NCBI GenBank assembly: GCA_965262845.1
Contig: CBDHFX010000002.1
Location: 1,426,001 to 1,490,000 of the forward strand
Origin: ECT2AJA-044 sp965262845
GTDB lineage: Bacteria; Bacteroidota; Bacteroidia; Flavobacteriales; ECT2AJA-044
Direction: 5' to 3'
Length of the DNA stretch: 64,000 nt
A program made the translations under genes and the position numbers. The notes beneath the pieces are model-generated. The model had not been told where the DNA came from. It saw nothing but the letters and a program-made list of their open reading frames with translations, and searched no databases. Below, piece after piece: positions 54,360-62,967 of this stretch (the first letter of the stretch is position 1; every line of letters starts with the position of its first letter).

Positions 54360-54612
54360 GAAAGGCCTGCCCCTCCCCCACAGCCTTCCAAATACGATTT
54401 TCGGGAGTACGCTAAAATGCAGGCTACCGTTCGGAATTTCCTTTGGATAGGGCCTGAAACTCTGAGTATCCAGGGGTACTCTCCAATTCCTGGATCAAAA
54501 ATGGGAAAGTACTGCATTCAACCACCCAGGGTTCCCGGGAATGCTGACCATGATCAGTGTAGCGCCTCAGACAAATGGTGCATTTACTATATTCGCCGTG
54601 AAAGGAACGGCC

Positions 54613-56421
54613 ATGGCCAAAAAAAATACACCAAAAGGGCGCAAAAAGAAGCAAACTGCACAGGGATCGGCCAGACGCCTACCCTTGATGGAACTCATCG
54701 CGGGTCCCGCTATCATCATTGTTCTCACATGGATCACCTACAGTGGAGTTGAGCAATACGACTGGACCAATTTTGACGATCCTCCCTATGTTTTCGAGAA
54801 CGCCTATGTGGTTAAAGGCCAGTTCAGCGAACTCTGGGATCCGGAAGCGTTTGTCATGGGAAATTACCACCCTGTTACCATGTGGACCCTTACCCGTGAC
54901 TGGAAAGAGTACGGTAATGATCCGGCTGCCTTCCATCGCAGCAACGTGTTCTACCACCTGCTTGCCGCGCTCTTTGTTTACTTTTTCTTTTGGCGGCTCA
55001 CCAGATCGTTCCTCGCAGGAGTCTTTATCTCTCTGGTCTTTGCGGTGCATCCGATGCACGTAGAGTCCGTTGCCTGGATCGCGGCCCGAAAAGACCAGCT
55101 CATGGCCCTCTTTTTTTTCGCCGCCCTGCTCAGCTACCTTTACTATCTGGAAAATCAAAAACGACGGTGGCTCTGGTACGGCCTCACTCTGATCCTATTT
55201 GTTGGCTCCATGCTCAGCAAGGCCATGGCTGCCCCCTTCCCCTTAGTGCTTCTGCTGGTTGATTTCTATAAAGGTCGTTCCTTCAAACTACCTGCCTGGC
55301 TGGAAAAACTTCCCTTTTTTGCCGTGTCGCTTCTGCTCGGATACTGGGCCATCATTGCCCAACGCAGTGCCGAATCCCTTACTATGGAAAACTTCCCGCT
55401 CTCCGAAAAGTTCTTTTTTGCCGGCAATTCGCTGATCGTGTACCTTGTCAAATTCCTGGCACCATTTAAGCTTTCGGTCTTCTATCCCTACCCGGACAGC
55501 AGTGTGCCCCTCCCCTTCTACCTCAACACCTTCCTCGCCCTGGTCCTTGGGGTAGCGGCTGTCTGGAGCGCCCGCAAATCCAAACTCTACCTCTTCAGTT
55601 TTGGTCTTTTCCTTCTCATGATCGCCCTCGTGCTCCAGTTAATGTCAGTTGGTGCCGCCATAATGGCCGATCGCTACACCTACATTCCCTATGTCGGACC
55701 GGCTTTCCTTTTGGCCGCAGGCTTACAAAGATTAAATACACTTCGGCCTGCGGCCGGATGGGTAACAGCCGGGGCAATTGTGCTTGTATTTATCGGGATG
55801 ACCCGTCAGCGGATAGTGGTATGGGAGAATACGGTTACGCTGTTTAGCGATGTGATCAGGAAATATCCACAGGTGCCGGTGGCTTACAATAACCGGGGAA
55901 AGTATTACGGATTTCAAAAGCAAGATTATGAGCGGGCCTTTGCAGACCTGAGCAAATCAATTGAAGTGGATCCTGAATATCCGAATGCCTATGTCAATCG
56001 CGGGAATGTATTCAGTATACGGGAAGAATATGACAAGGCCCTGAAGGACTACAACCGGGCACTGGAGCTACGTCCGGTCTATTACGACGCACTAGTTAAT
56101 CGTGCCATTACGAATGCCCTGATGGGAAATTATGACCTGTCATTGGCCGATTACGGCCGAGCCCTTGAGATCCGGCCATCAAACAGCCAGATCTACTTCA
56201 ATCGGGGCTACACTTATTTTCAGATGGGCAACTGGGACGCGTCCTATGCCGATTATAACAAGGCCATCCAGCTTGATCCGAAAGATGGTAGGGCCTATTA
56301 TTACCGATCAATGGTGGAATCCCAGCGAGGGGATCTGAATGCCGCCCGTCGCGATGTCCGATCGGCCCGAAGCCTTGGGTTCGCAGTTCCCGACTCCTAC
56401 GCCCGCCAGCTTGGAATGTAG
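54613..56421 (+). CDS. TMTC-like membrane protein with TPR repeats
   Basis: From ATG 54613 it has 602 residues: a Lys/Arg-rich cytoplasmic start, about 10-11 membrane helices (to about residue 400) and four to five tetratricopeptide repeats (about 415-590). The membrane part carries signatures of the TMTC family: DDPPYVFEN, NYHPVTMWTL, VHPMHVESVAWIAARKDQL and SKAMAAPFPLVLLL. Animal TMTC1-4 are GT-C-type O-mannosyltransferases with C-terminal TPRs. A role in protein O-glycosylation is inferred. An upstream in-frame ATG at 54541 was rejected. A terminator follows. Confidence 0.83.
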   Translation: MAKKNTPKGRKKKQTAQGSARRLPLMELIAGPAIIIVLTWITYSGVEQYDWTNFDDPPYVFENAYVVKGQFSELWDPEAFVMGNYHPVTMWTLTRDWKEYGNDPAAFHRSNVFYHLLAALFVYFFFWRLTRSFLAGVFISLVFAVHPMHVESVAWIAARKDQLMALFFFAALLSYLYYLENQKRRWLWYGLTLILFVGSMLSKAMAAPFPLVLLLVDFYKGRSFKLPAWLEKLPFFAVSLLLGYWAIIAQRSAESLTMENFPLSEKFFFAGNSLIVYLVKFLAPFKLSVFYPYPDSSVPLPFYLNTFLALVLGVAAVWSARKSKLYLFSFGLFLLMIALVLQLMSVGAAIMADRYTYIPYVGPAFLLAAGLQRLNTLRPAAGWVTAGAIVLVFIGMTRQRIVVWENTVTLFSDVIRKYPQVPVAYNNRGKYYGFQKQDYERAFADLSKSIEVDPEYPNAYVNRGNVFSIREEYDKALKDYNRALELRPVYYDALVNRAITNALMGNYDLSLADYGRALEIRPSNSQIYFNRGYTYFQMGNWDASYADYNKAIQLDPKDGRAYYYRSMVESQRGDLNAARRDVRSARSLGFAVPDSYARQLGM

Positions 56422-56537
56422 CCTGCCGTTTTCCCATCGTGCCGTTAGGCACAGGCTCATGGGATCAATTATAGCATGCGCAAACCGGGACGCTGGGAGA
56501 TCTCGTGATAACAAATGACATCCCTGACAAAATAGTG

Positions 56538-56567
56538 CAGCACCATACTCTTTCGGGTGCTGTTTTT
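56538..56567 (+). terminator. Rho-independent terminator after the TMTC-like gene
   Basis: A perfect 7-bp stem CAGCACC / GGTGCTG with an 11-base loop is followed by TTTTT, about 115 bp after the stop and just before the end of the convergent peptidase gene. Confidence 0.75.
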
Positions 56568-56575
56568 ATTCAGGA

Positions 56576-58705
56576 TCAATTCGCCTCCGTATTCCACAGC
56601 AAAAAGCTGTAGATATCGGCCTGCTCTTCAATGATCTTGGAAATGGGCTTGCCTGCTCCATGTCCGGCATCGGTTTCGATGCGGATAAGTGTGGGATTCG
56701 GGCCACTGTGGTTTTCCTGGAGTGTCGCAGCAAATTTAAAACTGTGCGCAGGAACAACACGGTCGTCATGGTCGCCCGTAACAACCAGGGTTGCCGGATA
56801 CGCAGTACCGGCTTGTACATTGTGCAGGGGTGAATATCCGTATAGGTACTGAAACATTTCAGCGCTTTCCTCACTACTGCCGTATTCGGGCACCCAGCCC
56901 CAACCTACGGTGAACTTGTGGTAGCGCAACATATCAAGCACTCCGACGGACAGAACAGCAACTGCAAACAGCTCGGGCCGCTGGGTCATGCATGCACCAA
57001 CCAGCAAACCGCCGTTGCTCCCGCCCATGATGGCCAGGTTTTCAGAGCTTGTATACCCTTCGGCTATCAGGTACTCCGCAGCCGCGATGAAGTCATCAAA
57101 AACGTTCTGCTTTTGCTGGAGCATGCCAGCCCGGTGCCATTCCTCCCCATACTCACCCCCACCGCGCAGATTGGGCATGGCAAACACCCCTCCACTCTCG
57201 AGAAACATCAGGCGGATGCTACTGAAGCTGGGGGTGAGGCTAATGTTAAAACCGCCATAACCATAGAGCAGGGTGGGATTTGTGCCGTTGAGTTCCAGGC
57301 CCTTCCTGTGGACCAGAAACATCGATATCTCCGTTCCGTCCTTGCTCTTGTAAAAGACTTGCCTGGATTCATAGTCTTCCGGGTTGAACTTCAGTTCAGC
57401 CTGGTAGTATATCTCTGAGGATCCGCTCGCCACATCGTAGGCGTAGATACTACCCGGATCTGTAAAGCCGGTATAGGAATAATAGAGTGTTTTCTGGTCC
57501 TTTTCTCCGCTAAAACCGCCGGCTGAACCAGCTCCGGGCAAGGCGATCTCTGCTGCTTCGCTACCGTCGTAGTTCATGCGGTAAATTTTGGACACAGCCC
57601 TTTCCAGGTATTCTGCAAACATCTGCCCTCCTCCGGTGCTCACAGAGGCCAGGTACACGTCGCGTTCGGGAACAATGGTCTGCCAATGGGCAGGATCTGG
57701 CTGCCTGGGATCAACGGCCACTACCCGGCGCATCGGTGCATCCAAATCGGTAACCAGGAGAAACCTGCCATTCTTAAAGTCAACCACACTGCTTTTGGAA
57801 GCAAAGTCATTAGTGAAGGGAATAAAGCCTTCATCAAGCCGCTCCGGCTCCTGGAAATATACATTGACCCCCTCGGTTCCCTGGGCTTCGTAAAAGATAA
57901 AATACTCGTTGTCCTCGGTCATGTAGCCATAGTGGTAGAGCCGCGGATTGTCCTCATTCCTGTAGATCAGTTGATCGGCACTCTGTGGGGTGCCGAGTTC
58001 GTGAAAATAAACTGTGTGGAAATCACTGGTGGCAGACAGTTCCGTGCCTTCGGCCGGCGTTGGATAGCGGGAATAGAAAAATCCGTTTCCGTACCAGCTG
58101 GCACCGCTGAACTTACACCATTTTAATACATCACCCTGCTCCGTATTCGTTGCAATTTCGCGTACATGAATGGTACTCCAATCGCTGCCAGCTTCGCTCA
58201 TGCTGTAAGCGATGTAGCGATCGTCATCGCTCGCTCCAAGTAAGTTCACGCTCACTGTACCGCTTTCGCTCATGGCGTTGGGATCCAAAAAGACCTGTTC
58301 CTCTCCATCATCGCCCTTTTTGTAATAAATGACGGATTGATCCTGCAGTCCGTCGTTTTTGGAAATGAAAATGTAGTCTCCCACCTTGATCGGCTCTCCA
58401 ACACGGGGGTAGTTGATCAACTCGGTAAGGCGGTCGGCCAATTGCTGGCGGTAGGGGATCTGTGCTAAATAGGCCTGGGTGACTTCGTTTTGGGCATGTA
58501 CCCAGGCTTCTGTTTCAGCACTGGTGTCGTTTTCCAGCCAGTTGTAGGGATCGGGCACTTCCGTACCGAAATAAGTGTGTACCGTATCGACTTTAGGAGA
58601 TTCCGGGTATTCAAGGGCCATGGGAGAGGTTTCGTTTTGAGGCGTGGGGTTGCACGATGCAAAAAAACCAACAGCAACGGCAATCGGGAATATATTCTGA
58701 TTCAT
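56576..58705 (-). CDS. Prolyl oligopeptidase family serine peptidase (S9A) lipoprotein
   Basis: Cell-envelope prolyl endopeptidase. From ATG 58705 it has 709 residues with a lipobox ending Cys18 (FFASC), an N-terminal helical segment, a seven-bladed beta-propeller (about 85-420) and a C-terminal alpha/beta-hydrolase domain. The catalytic triad is visible: Ser in GGSNGGLL, Asp in GDHDDRVVP and His in DAGHGAGKP. It would cut short peptides after proline. The frame is open to 58828, but the upstream part lacks the lipoprotein signal. It is monocistronic and divergent from the TonB-dependent receptor gene. Confidence 0.93.
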   Translation of the reverse strand: MNQNIFPIAVAVGFFASCNPTPQNETSPMALEYPESPKVDTVHTYFGTEVPDPYNWLENDTSAETEAWVHAQNEVTQAYLAQIPYRQQLADRLTELINYPRVGEPIKVGDYIFISKNDGLQDQSVIYYKKGDDGEEQVFLDPNAMSESGTVSVNLLGASDDDRYIAYSMSEAGSDWSTIHVREIATNTEQGDVLKWCKFSGASWYGNGFFYSRYPTPAEGTELSATSDFHTVYFHELGTPQSADQLIYRNEDNPRLYHYGYMTEDNEYFIFYEAQGTEGVNVYFQEPERLDEGFIPFTNDFASKSSVVDFKNGRFLLVTDLDAPMRRVVAVDPRQPDPAHWQTIVPERDVYLASVSTGGGQMFAEYLERAVSKIYRMNYDGSEAAEIALPGAGSAGGFSGEKDQKTLYYSYTGFTDPGSIYAYDVASGSSEIYYQAELKFNPEDYESRQVFYKSKDGTEISMFLVHRKGLELNGTNPTLLYGYGGFNISLTPSFSSIRLMFLESGGVFAMPNLRGGGEYGEEWHRAGMLQQKQNVFDDFIAAAEYLIAEGYTSSENLAIMGGSNGGLLVGACMTQRPELFAVAVLSVGVLDMLRYHKFTVGWGWVPEYGSSEESAEMFQYLYGYSPLHNVQAGTAYPATLVVTGDHDDRVVPAHSFKFAATLQENHSGPNPTLIRIETDAGHGAGKPISKIIEEQADIYSFLLWNTEAN

Positions 58706-58939
58706 AGCAGAGGTTTTGAATGTGGAAAAGTATAAAAAAAGATCTTGCATCAGCTGGAAGAGGAAAACATATCTGACTCCTCTTTTTTGAGTTTTTTTTG
58801 CGTCCTTTGGTGGCCTGATACTTAGCATAATGTCACAGCCTCATGAAGGTAATGCAACATGAAGGTTGTGGTTGCCTGTCGTAATCGGTAGCAGGTCCCT
58901 CGGGATTTGGAAGTTTTGTTAAATTAAACGCTGATCTTT

Positions 58940-61867
58940 ATGAAACCCTTTGGTATACTGTCTATATTATTTCTTTTTTGCTCCGGTTTGGCATATGCTC
59001 AAACAGTAACGGTCAAAGGAAAGGTTTTTGATAATGATCTGCTCCCATTGCCCGGGGCAGCCATCCATGTGAAGGATTCTGAGCAGGGAGTAGTGGCGGA
59101 CAATGACGGAGCCTTCCTGATCCGTGTGGAGAGTGGCTCCGTACTTGTTTTTTCCTTTGTTGGGCACCAACAGGTGGAAATGCCTGTTACAAAGGAGGCA
59201 ACGCTCAACATCATACTGAAAAGGGGAGAGTCATTGAACGAGGTGGTGCTGGTTGGAACCAGGAAGCTGGGCAGAACCGCTCTGGAAACCCCCGTTCCTG
59301 TGGATATTATTGACATGAGGGAATTGGCCGATCACAGCCCCCAGATCAATGTCAATCAAATACTCAACTATGTTTCTCCGTCCTTTATTTCCACCCCCCA
59401 GGTGCTTTCGGATGGAACGGATCATGTTGACCCTATATCTCTTCGGGGACTGGGCCCCGATCAGGTGCTGGTACTGGTCAACGGAAAACGGCGCCATACC
59501 TCTGCCCTGATCCATGTAACCGGTACGCCGGGTCGTGGAAGTGTCGGAACGGATCTGAACGCTATTCCTGTAGCAGCCATTGAACGGATAGAGATCCTGC
59601 GGGATGGGGCTTCTGCACAATATGGATCGGATGCGATCGGAGGAGTGATCAACGTTGTTTTGAAGAAGGACTATAACGACTTAAATATCTCCGTGCATTC
59701 GGGCAGGAATTGGGGAGCAAACACCAATGATTTTGCAGGGGGCACCGATGGTGCCGACTTTCAGGCGAATGTTAACTATGGACGCTCGCTCAATAAGGAG
59801 GGAGGCTATATTAATTTAACGGGTTCCATAAATACCCGGGACCGAACCAGTCGTTCCAGAGCGTATAGCGGCCTTATTTTTCATGGCTATAACTCCATTG
59901 AATGGGAGGCGTATAAGAATGGGGCGGATTTGAGTGCCCTGCCAACCGATCTGGATGCCATTAAGCAATATGCTGCCCTAGTGGATTACTTCTCCTATGA
60001 CGACAGTGTGACTATCGCCAATGCCCCCAATATTGAAACCATCCAGAATTTGTTCTTCCCGGAGGTGGTGAACAAGGATGGAGATACTGTAAGAGAGCTC
60101 ACAGACTTCACGGATGAAGAGCTGGCAGCCCGCGGACTTAGCCGTGAGGATTTTAAAATGAATGTCGGTCAGTCGGAATACCGGGAAGGCAAACTGTTTG
60201 TGAACCTCGCCCTGCCATTTGGCACATCCACCGCCTATGCCTTTGGCGGATTAAGCCACAGAAAAAGTGTCGGGTTTGCTTTTTACAGACTGCCCAGCTG
60301 GGAAAGGGCATACACGCCCCTGCATATTAACGGATTCAGACCGGAAGGCCACACCGACGTGTTTGATCAATCAATGACCGTTGGAATAGAAAATAAAATG
60401 GGAGCGTGGAATACGGATCTCAGCAATACCTTTGGTTTGAGTGCCTTTAAATTCGTTGCTGCTCATTCCAGCAATGCCTCCCTGCAGGGAGCTTCGGGAA
60501 GCGAGTTTGATTCCTGGAACATGAAATTCATCCAAAATACCACGAATTTTGATCTGACGAGGGATTGGGATCATGTTTTTCAGGGCGTATATCTGGCCTT
60601 GGGAAGCGAATTCCGTATTGAGAATTATCAGATTACCGCTGGTTCGGAAGACTCCTGGGGCTTGTACGACAGAACGGGAGCGCTCGTTCGCGATGTAAAT
60701 CTTCTTCCGGACTCCCTGCAAGTGGTTGATTTCTTTGGCCGGCCCCGGGTGGGAGGTGCTCAGGCCTTTCCCGGGTTCAGACCGGAAAGTGCAGTTGATG
60801 CGTTCCGCCAAAGCTATGCGGTATATGCGGATGCCGAATTCGACCTCAGCAAGTCGTTCATAGTTGAATTGGCAGGCCGTTATGAACACTATAGCGACTT
60901 TGGTTCCACCCTTAATGGAAAGGTTGCGGCCCGTCTGAGCCTGATGAAAAACCTGGCTCTTCGCGGCTCTGCAAGTACCGGGTTCAGGGCACCATCCCTG
61001 CATCAATTGTATTTCAGCAGTGTCAGCACCCTGTTTGTCGGATCGGTTGGCTCCCAGGTCCTCACACCCCGTAACAACAGTATCCTGGCCAGGAATTTAG
61101 GGATTGACCCATTAACGCAGGAGACATCGCGCAGCGCCAGTGCGGGAATCACCTATAGTTTTGATCCGTGGGGGTTGAGCATTTCAGTAGACGGCTTCTT
61201 TACCCAGATCTTTGACCGTGTTATTCTTACCGATCTGTTTACCAAAGAGCGATTTGAAAACGAGGGGAAAGATGATCTGGCCCGGTATCTGGAGAATGCC
61301 GATGCAGAAAAAGTCCAGTTCTTCACTAATGCCATTGATACGGAAACGATGGGAATTGAAATGGTGGTTGCTCAAAAGGCCTTTCTAAGTCGGGGGCTTG
61401 CGATGACCAATAATTTTTCCCTGTCCGTGTTTAGGACCGAGGCAAAGGACATTAAGGCAAGCGATGAGTTAGCTGGCTTTGAAGACATATATTTCGGAGA
61501 GCGCAGTCGCATTTTTGTTGAGGAGGCAATGCCCCGGATGAAGGCCGACCTGACCAATGTGATAACGAGAAAAAACTGGATGTTCCTTCTTAGAAATACG
61601 TACTTTGGAAGCGTAACAGATGCCGGCGATGAAGAAGGCGATGATACCCAGGAGTTTAGCGGGAAGGTCATAACGGATCTTTCAGTTAGCTACAGGGTAT
61701 CCAAGGCTCTGAGCATATCGATCGGGTCAAATAACCTATTCGATATTTATCCGGACGAAAGACGCCCGGATCTGACTGCTGGTGATCAGTTTATTTACTC
61801 AGTAAGAGTGGCACAATTTGGATCAAATGGCCGGTATGTATACACGCGTTTGAATTTTACCCTGTAA
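58940..61867 (+). CDS. TonB-dependent receptor with carboxypeptidase-regulatory-like domain
   Basis: Outer-membrane active transporter of 975 residues. It has a signal peptide (AYAQ, about residue 21), a CarboxypepD_reg-like domain (about 22-105, VTVKGKVFDNDLLPLPGA), a plug domain (about 115-230, LRGLGPDQVLVLVNGKRR; DGASAQYGSDAIGGVINVVLK) and a 22-strand barrel to the terminal aromatic LNFTL. No SusD partner follows, so it is not a classic SusC/D pair. The substrate is unknown; siderophore, cobalamin or peptide are possible. ExbB/ExbD/TonB at the window start would power it. Confidence 0.93.
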   Translation: MKPFGILSILFLFCSGLAYAQTVTVKGKVFDNDLLPLPGAAIHVKDSEQGVVADNDGAFLIRVESGSVLVFSFVGHQQVEMPVTKEATLNIILKRGESLNEVVLVGTRKLGRTALETPVPVDIIDMRELADHSPQINVNQILNYVSPSFISTPQVLSDGTDHVDPISLRGLGPDQVLVLVNGKRRHTSALIHVTGTPGRGSVGTDLNAIPVAAIERIEILRDGASAQYGSDAIGGVINVVLKKDYNDLNISVHSGRNWGANTNDFAGGTDGADFQANVNYGRSLNKEGGYINLTGSINTRDRTSRSRAYSGLIFHGYNSIEWEAYKNGADLSALPTDLDAIKQYAALVDYFSYDDSVTIANAPNIETIQNLFFPEVVNKDGDTVRELTDFTDEELAARGLSREDFKMNVGQSEYREGKLFVNLALPFGTSTAYAFGGLSHRKSVGFAFYRLPSWERAYTPLHINGFRPEGHTDVFDQSMTVGIENKMGAWNTDLSNTFGLSAFKFVAAHSSNASLQGASGSEFDSWNMKFIQNTTNFDLTRDWDHVFQGVYLALGSEFRIENYQITAGSEDSWGLYDRTGALVRDVNLLPDSLQVVDFFGRPRVGGAQAFPGFRPESAVDAFRQSYAVYADAEFDLSKSFIVELAGRYEHYSDFGSTLNGKVAARLSLMKNLALRGSASTGFRAPSLHQLYFSSVSTLFVGSVGSQVLTPRNNSILARNLGIDPLTQETSRSASAGITYSFDPWGLSISVDGFFTQIFDRVILTDLFTKERFENEGKDDLARYLENADAEKVQFFTNAIDTETMGIEMVVAQKAFLSRGLAMTNNFSLSVFRTEAKDIKASDELAGFEDIYFGERSRIFVEEAMPRMKADLTNVITRKNWMFLLRNTYFGSVTDAGDEEGDDTQEFSGKVITDLSVSYRVSKALSISIGSNNLFDIYPDERRPDLTAGDQFIYSVRVAQFGSNGRYVYTRLNFTL

Positions 61868-62108
61868 CAAGCCGTTTTTGCATCAGTATCAGAATCGTGA
61901 TCAATATGGCCGATAATGGGGTTTGGGTAAAGGTTTCCCCTGCCCATCAAGGTGGGTATAGGAACCGGGAGAGGCAGCGATGAGCTGATGTAACAATACG
62001 TGATCAGCTGTATCGCTTATAAATGATCTGCCCCCTTTTCAGCATCACCACATCACAAGTGGTGAGTGGCCATCTGCCCGTGAGGGCAATAAAAAACAGA
62101 CATCTCTT

Positions 62109-62906
62109 TTACCGTACTTTGGCCTTGCGGATAATGTAAGCGAAGAGGTTAGGGAAGAATCGCTTGATGTAGATCCCGAGGGTTTCGCGACTGCCGATGT
62201 AGACTTCGTTTTTACCGCGTTCCATTGAGCGAACCATGATAGCTGCACATTTTTCGGTGGGCATGCCGTTAGCCTGGGCATCGTCCATCTGACCGAGTTT
62301 TTCGCCGCTGCCAGTAAGCGCATTCACGGAAATTTGCGTGCAAATGAATCCCGGGCAAAAGATCGTGACCCGGAGGCCCTGATCGTGCAGTTCGGCCCGC
62401 AGGCTGTCGTAGAAACCGTGCAGGGCATGTTTGGCCGCGGCGTAGGCCGAGCGATACGGGCTACCGAATTTTCCGACCAGGCTGGAAGTTACGCCGATGT
62501 GTCCGCCTCCGTTCCGGAGCATACCGGGCAACACCGCCTTGGTCAGAGCCACGGCTCCGAAGAAATCGATCTCCATGATGCGGCGATCCACTTCAAGCGG
62601 AGTGTTCAGCGCTTTGTCGCGCTGACTAACGCCACCGTTATTCAGCAGCACATCCACTCGTCCCATCTGTGCCAGCACTCTGTCAGCCGCCGGGTACAGG
62701 GTCAGCGTATCGGCCAAATCCAGCGTTTGCACCATCACCTCGGGCGCGCCACAGTCCTTCGCACGGGTCGCCACCGCTTGCAATGGCTCCTTTCGCCGGG
62801 CCGATAGCACCAGCCGTGCCCCCCGCCCTGCAAACTCATATGCCAGCGCCTCGCCGATCCCCGATGTAGCCCCCGTGATCCAAACCACCTTGTTCCGGAA
62901 ACTCAT
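62109..62906 (-). CDS. SDR family oxidoreductase
   Basis: Classical short-chain dehydrogenase of 265 residues. The cofactor loop TGATSGIGEA is at 11-20, NNGG of the fold core follows, the catalytic Ser is in GVTSSLVGKFG and the YxxxK pair in YRSAYAAAKHALHGF. The C-terminus is hydrophobic and basic. The Arg residues after the second strand (SARRKEPL) suggest NADP preference. The substrate cannot be read; lipid or steroid-like dehydrogenases of this subgroup are common. ATG 62906 starts the family N-terminus; the frame is open further upstream. Confidence 0.88.
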   Translation of the reverse strand: MSFRNKVVWITGATSGIGEALAYEFAGRGARLVLSARRKEPLQAVATRAKDCGAPEVMVQTLDLADTLTLYPAADRVLAQMGRVDVLLNNGGVSQRDKALNTPLEVDRRIMEIDFFGAVALTKAVLPGMLRNGGGHIGVTSSLVGKFGSPYRSAYAAAKHALHGFYDSLRAELHDQGLRVTIFCPGFICTQISVNALTGSGEKLGQMDDAQANGMPTEKCAAIMVRSMERGKNEVYIGSRETLGIYIKRFFPNLFAYIIRKAKVR

Positions 62907-62956
62907 AACCACGAAAATACTGTTTTGCCGGAACCCTTTATCCCCTCCGTAAGTAT

Positions 62957-62964
62957 TAGTTTTG
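62957..62964 (+). promoter_or_regulatory. -7 promoter motif at the M28 peptidase start
   Basis: TAGTTTTG fits TAnnTTTG and ends three bases before ATG 62968. If used, transcription would begin at or near the second ATG (62971), giving a leaderless message. Confidence 0.35.
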
Positions 62965-62967
62965 CGC

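Larger units (their letters stand above)
51401..54466 (+). repeat. 656-bp direct repeat pair (51401-52056 and 53811-54466)
   Basis: The two copies are separated by 2410 bp with no indels seen, and cover the last SprB repeat, the sorting domain, the stop and about 107 bp of 3' flank. The flank differs at only about one position (GGATCGGG against GGATAGGG), and homology ends sharply after TCTGAG at 52056 and 54466. Confidence 0.85.

Noticed and set aside
54541..54612. Extended start of the TMTC-like protein
   Set aside because: The added residues lack family similarity; MAKKNTPKGRKKK at 54613 is a normal cytoplasmic start for a multi-pass protein.
62088..62101. Terminator after the SDR gene (TGCCC GTGA GGGCA)
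   Set aside because: The 5-bp stem has no U-tract on the correct side in either orientation.
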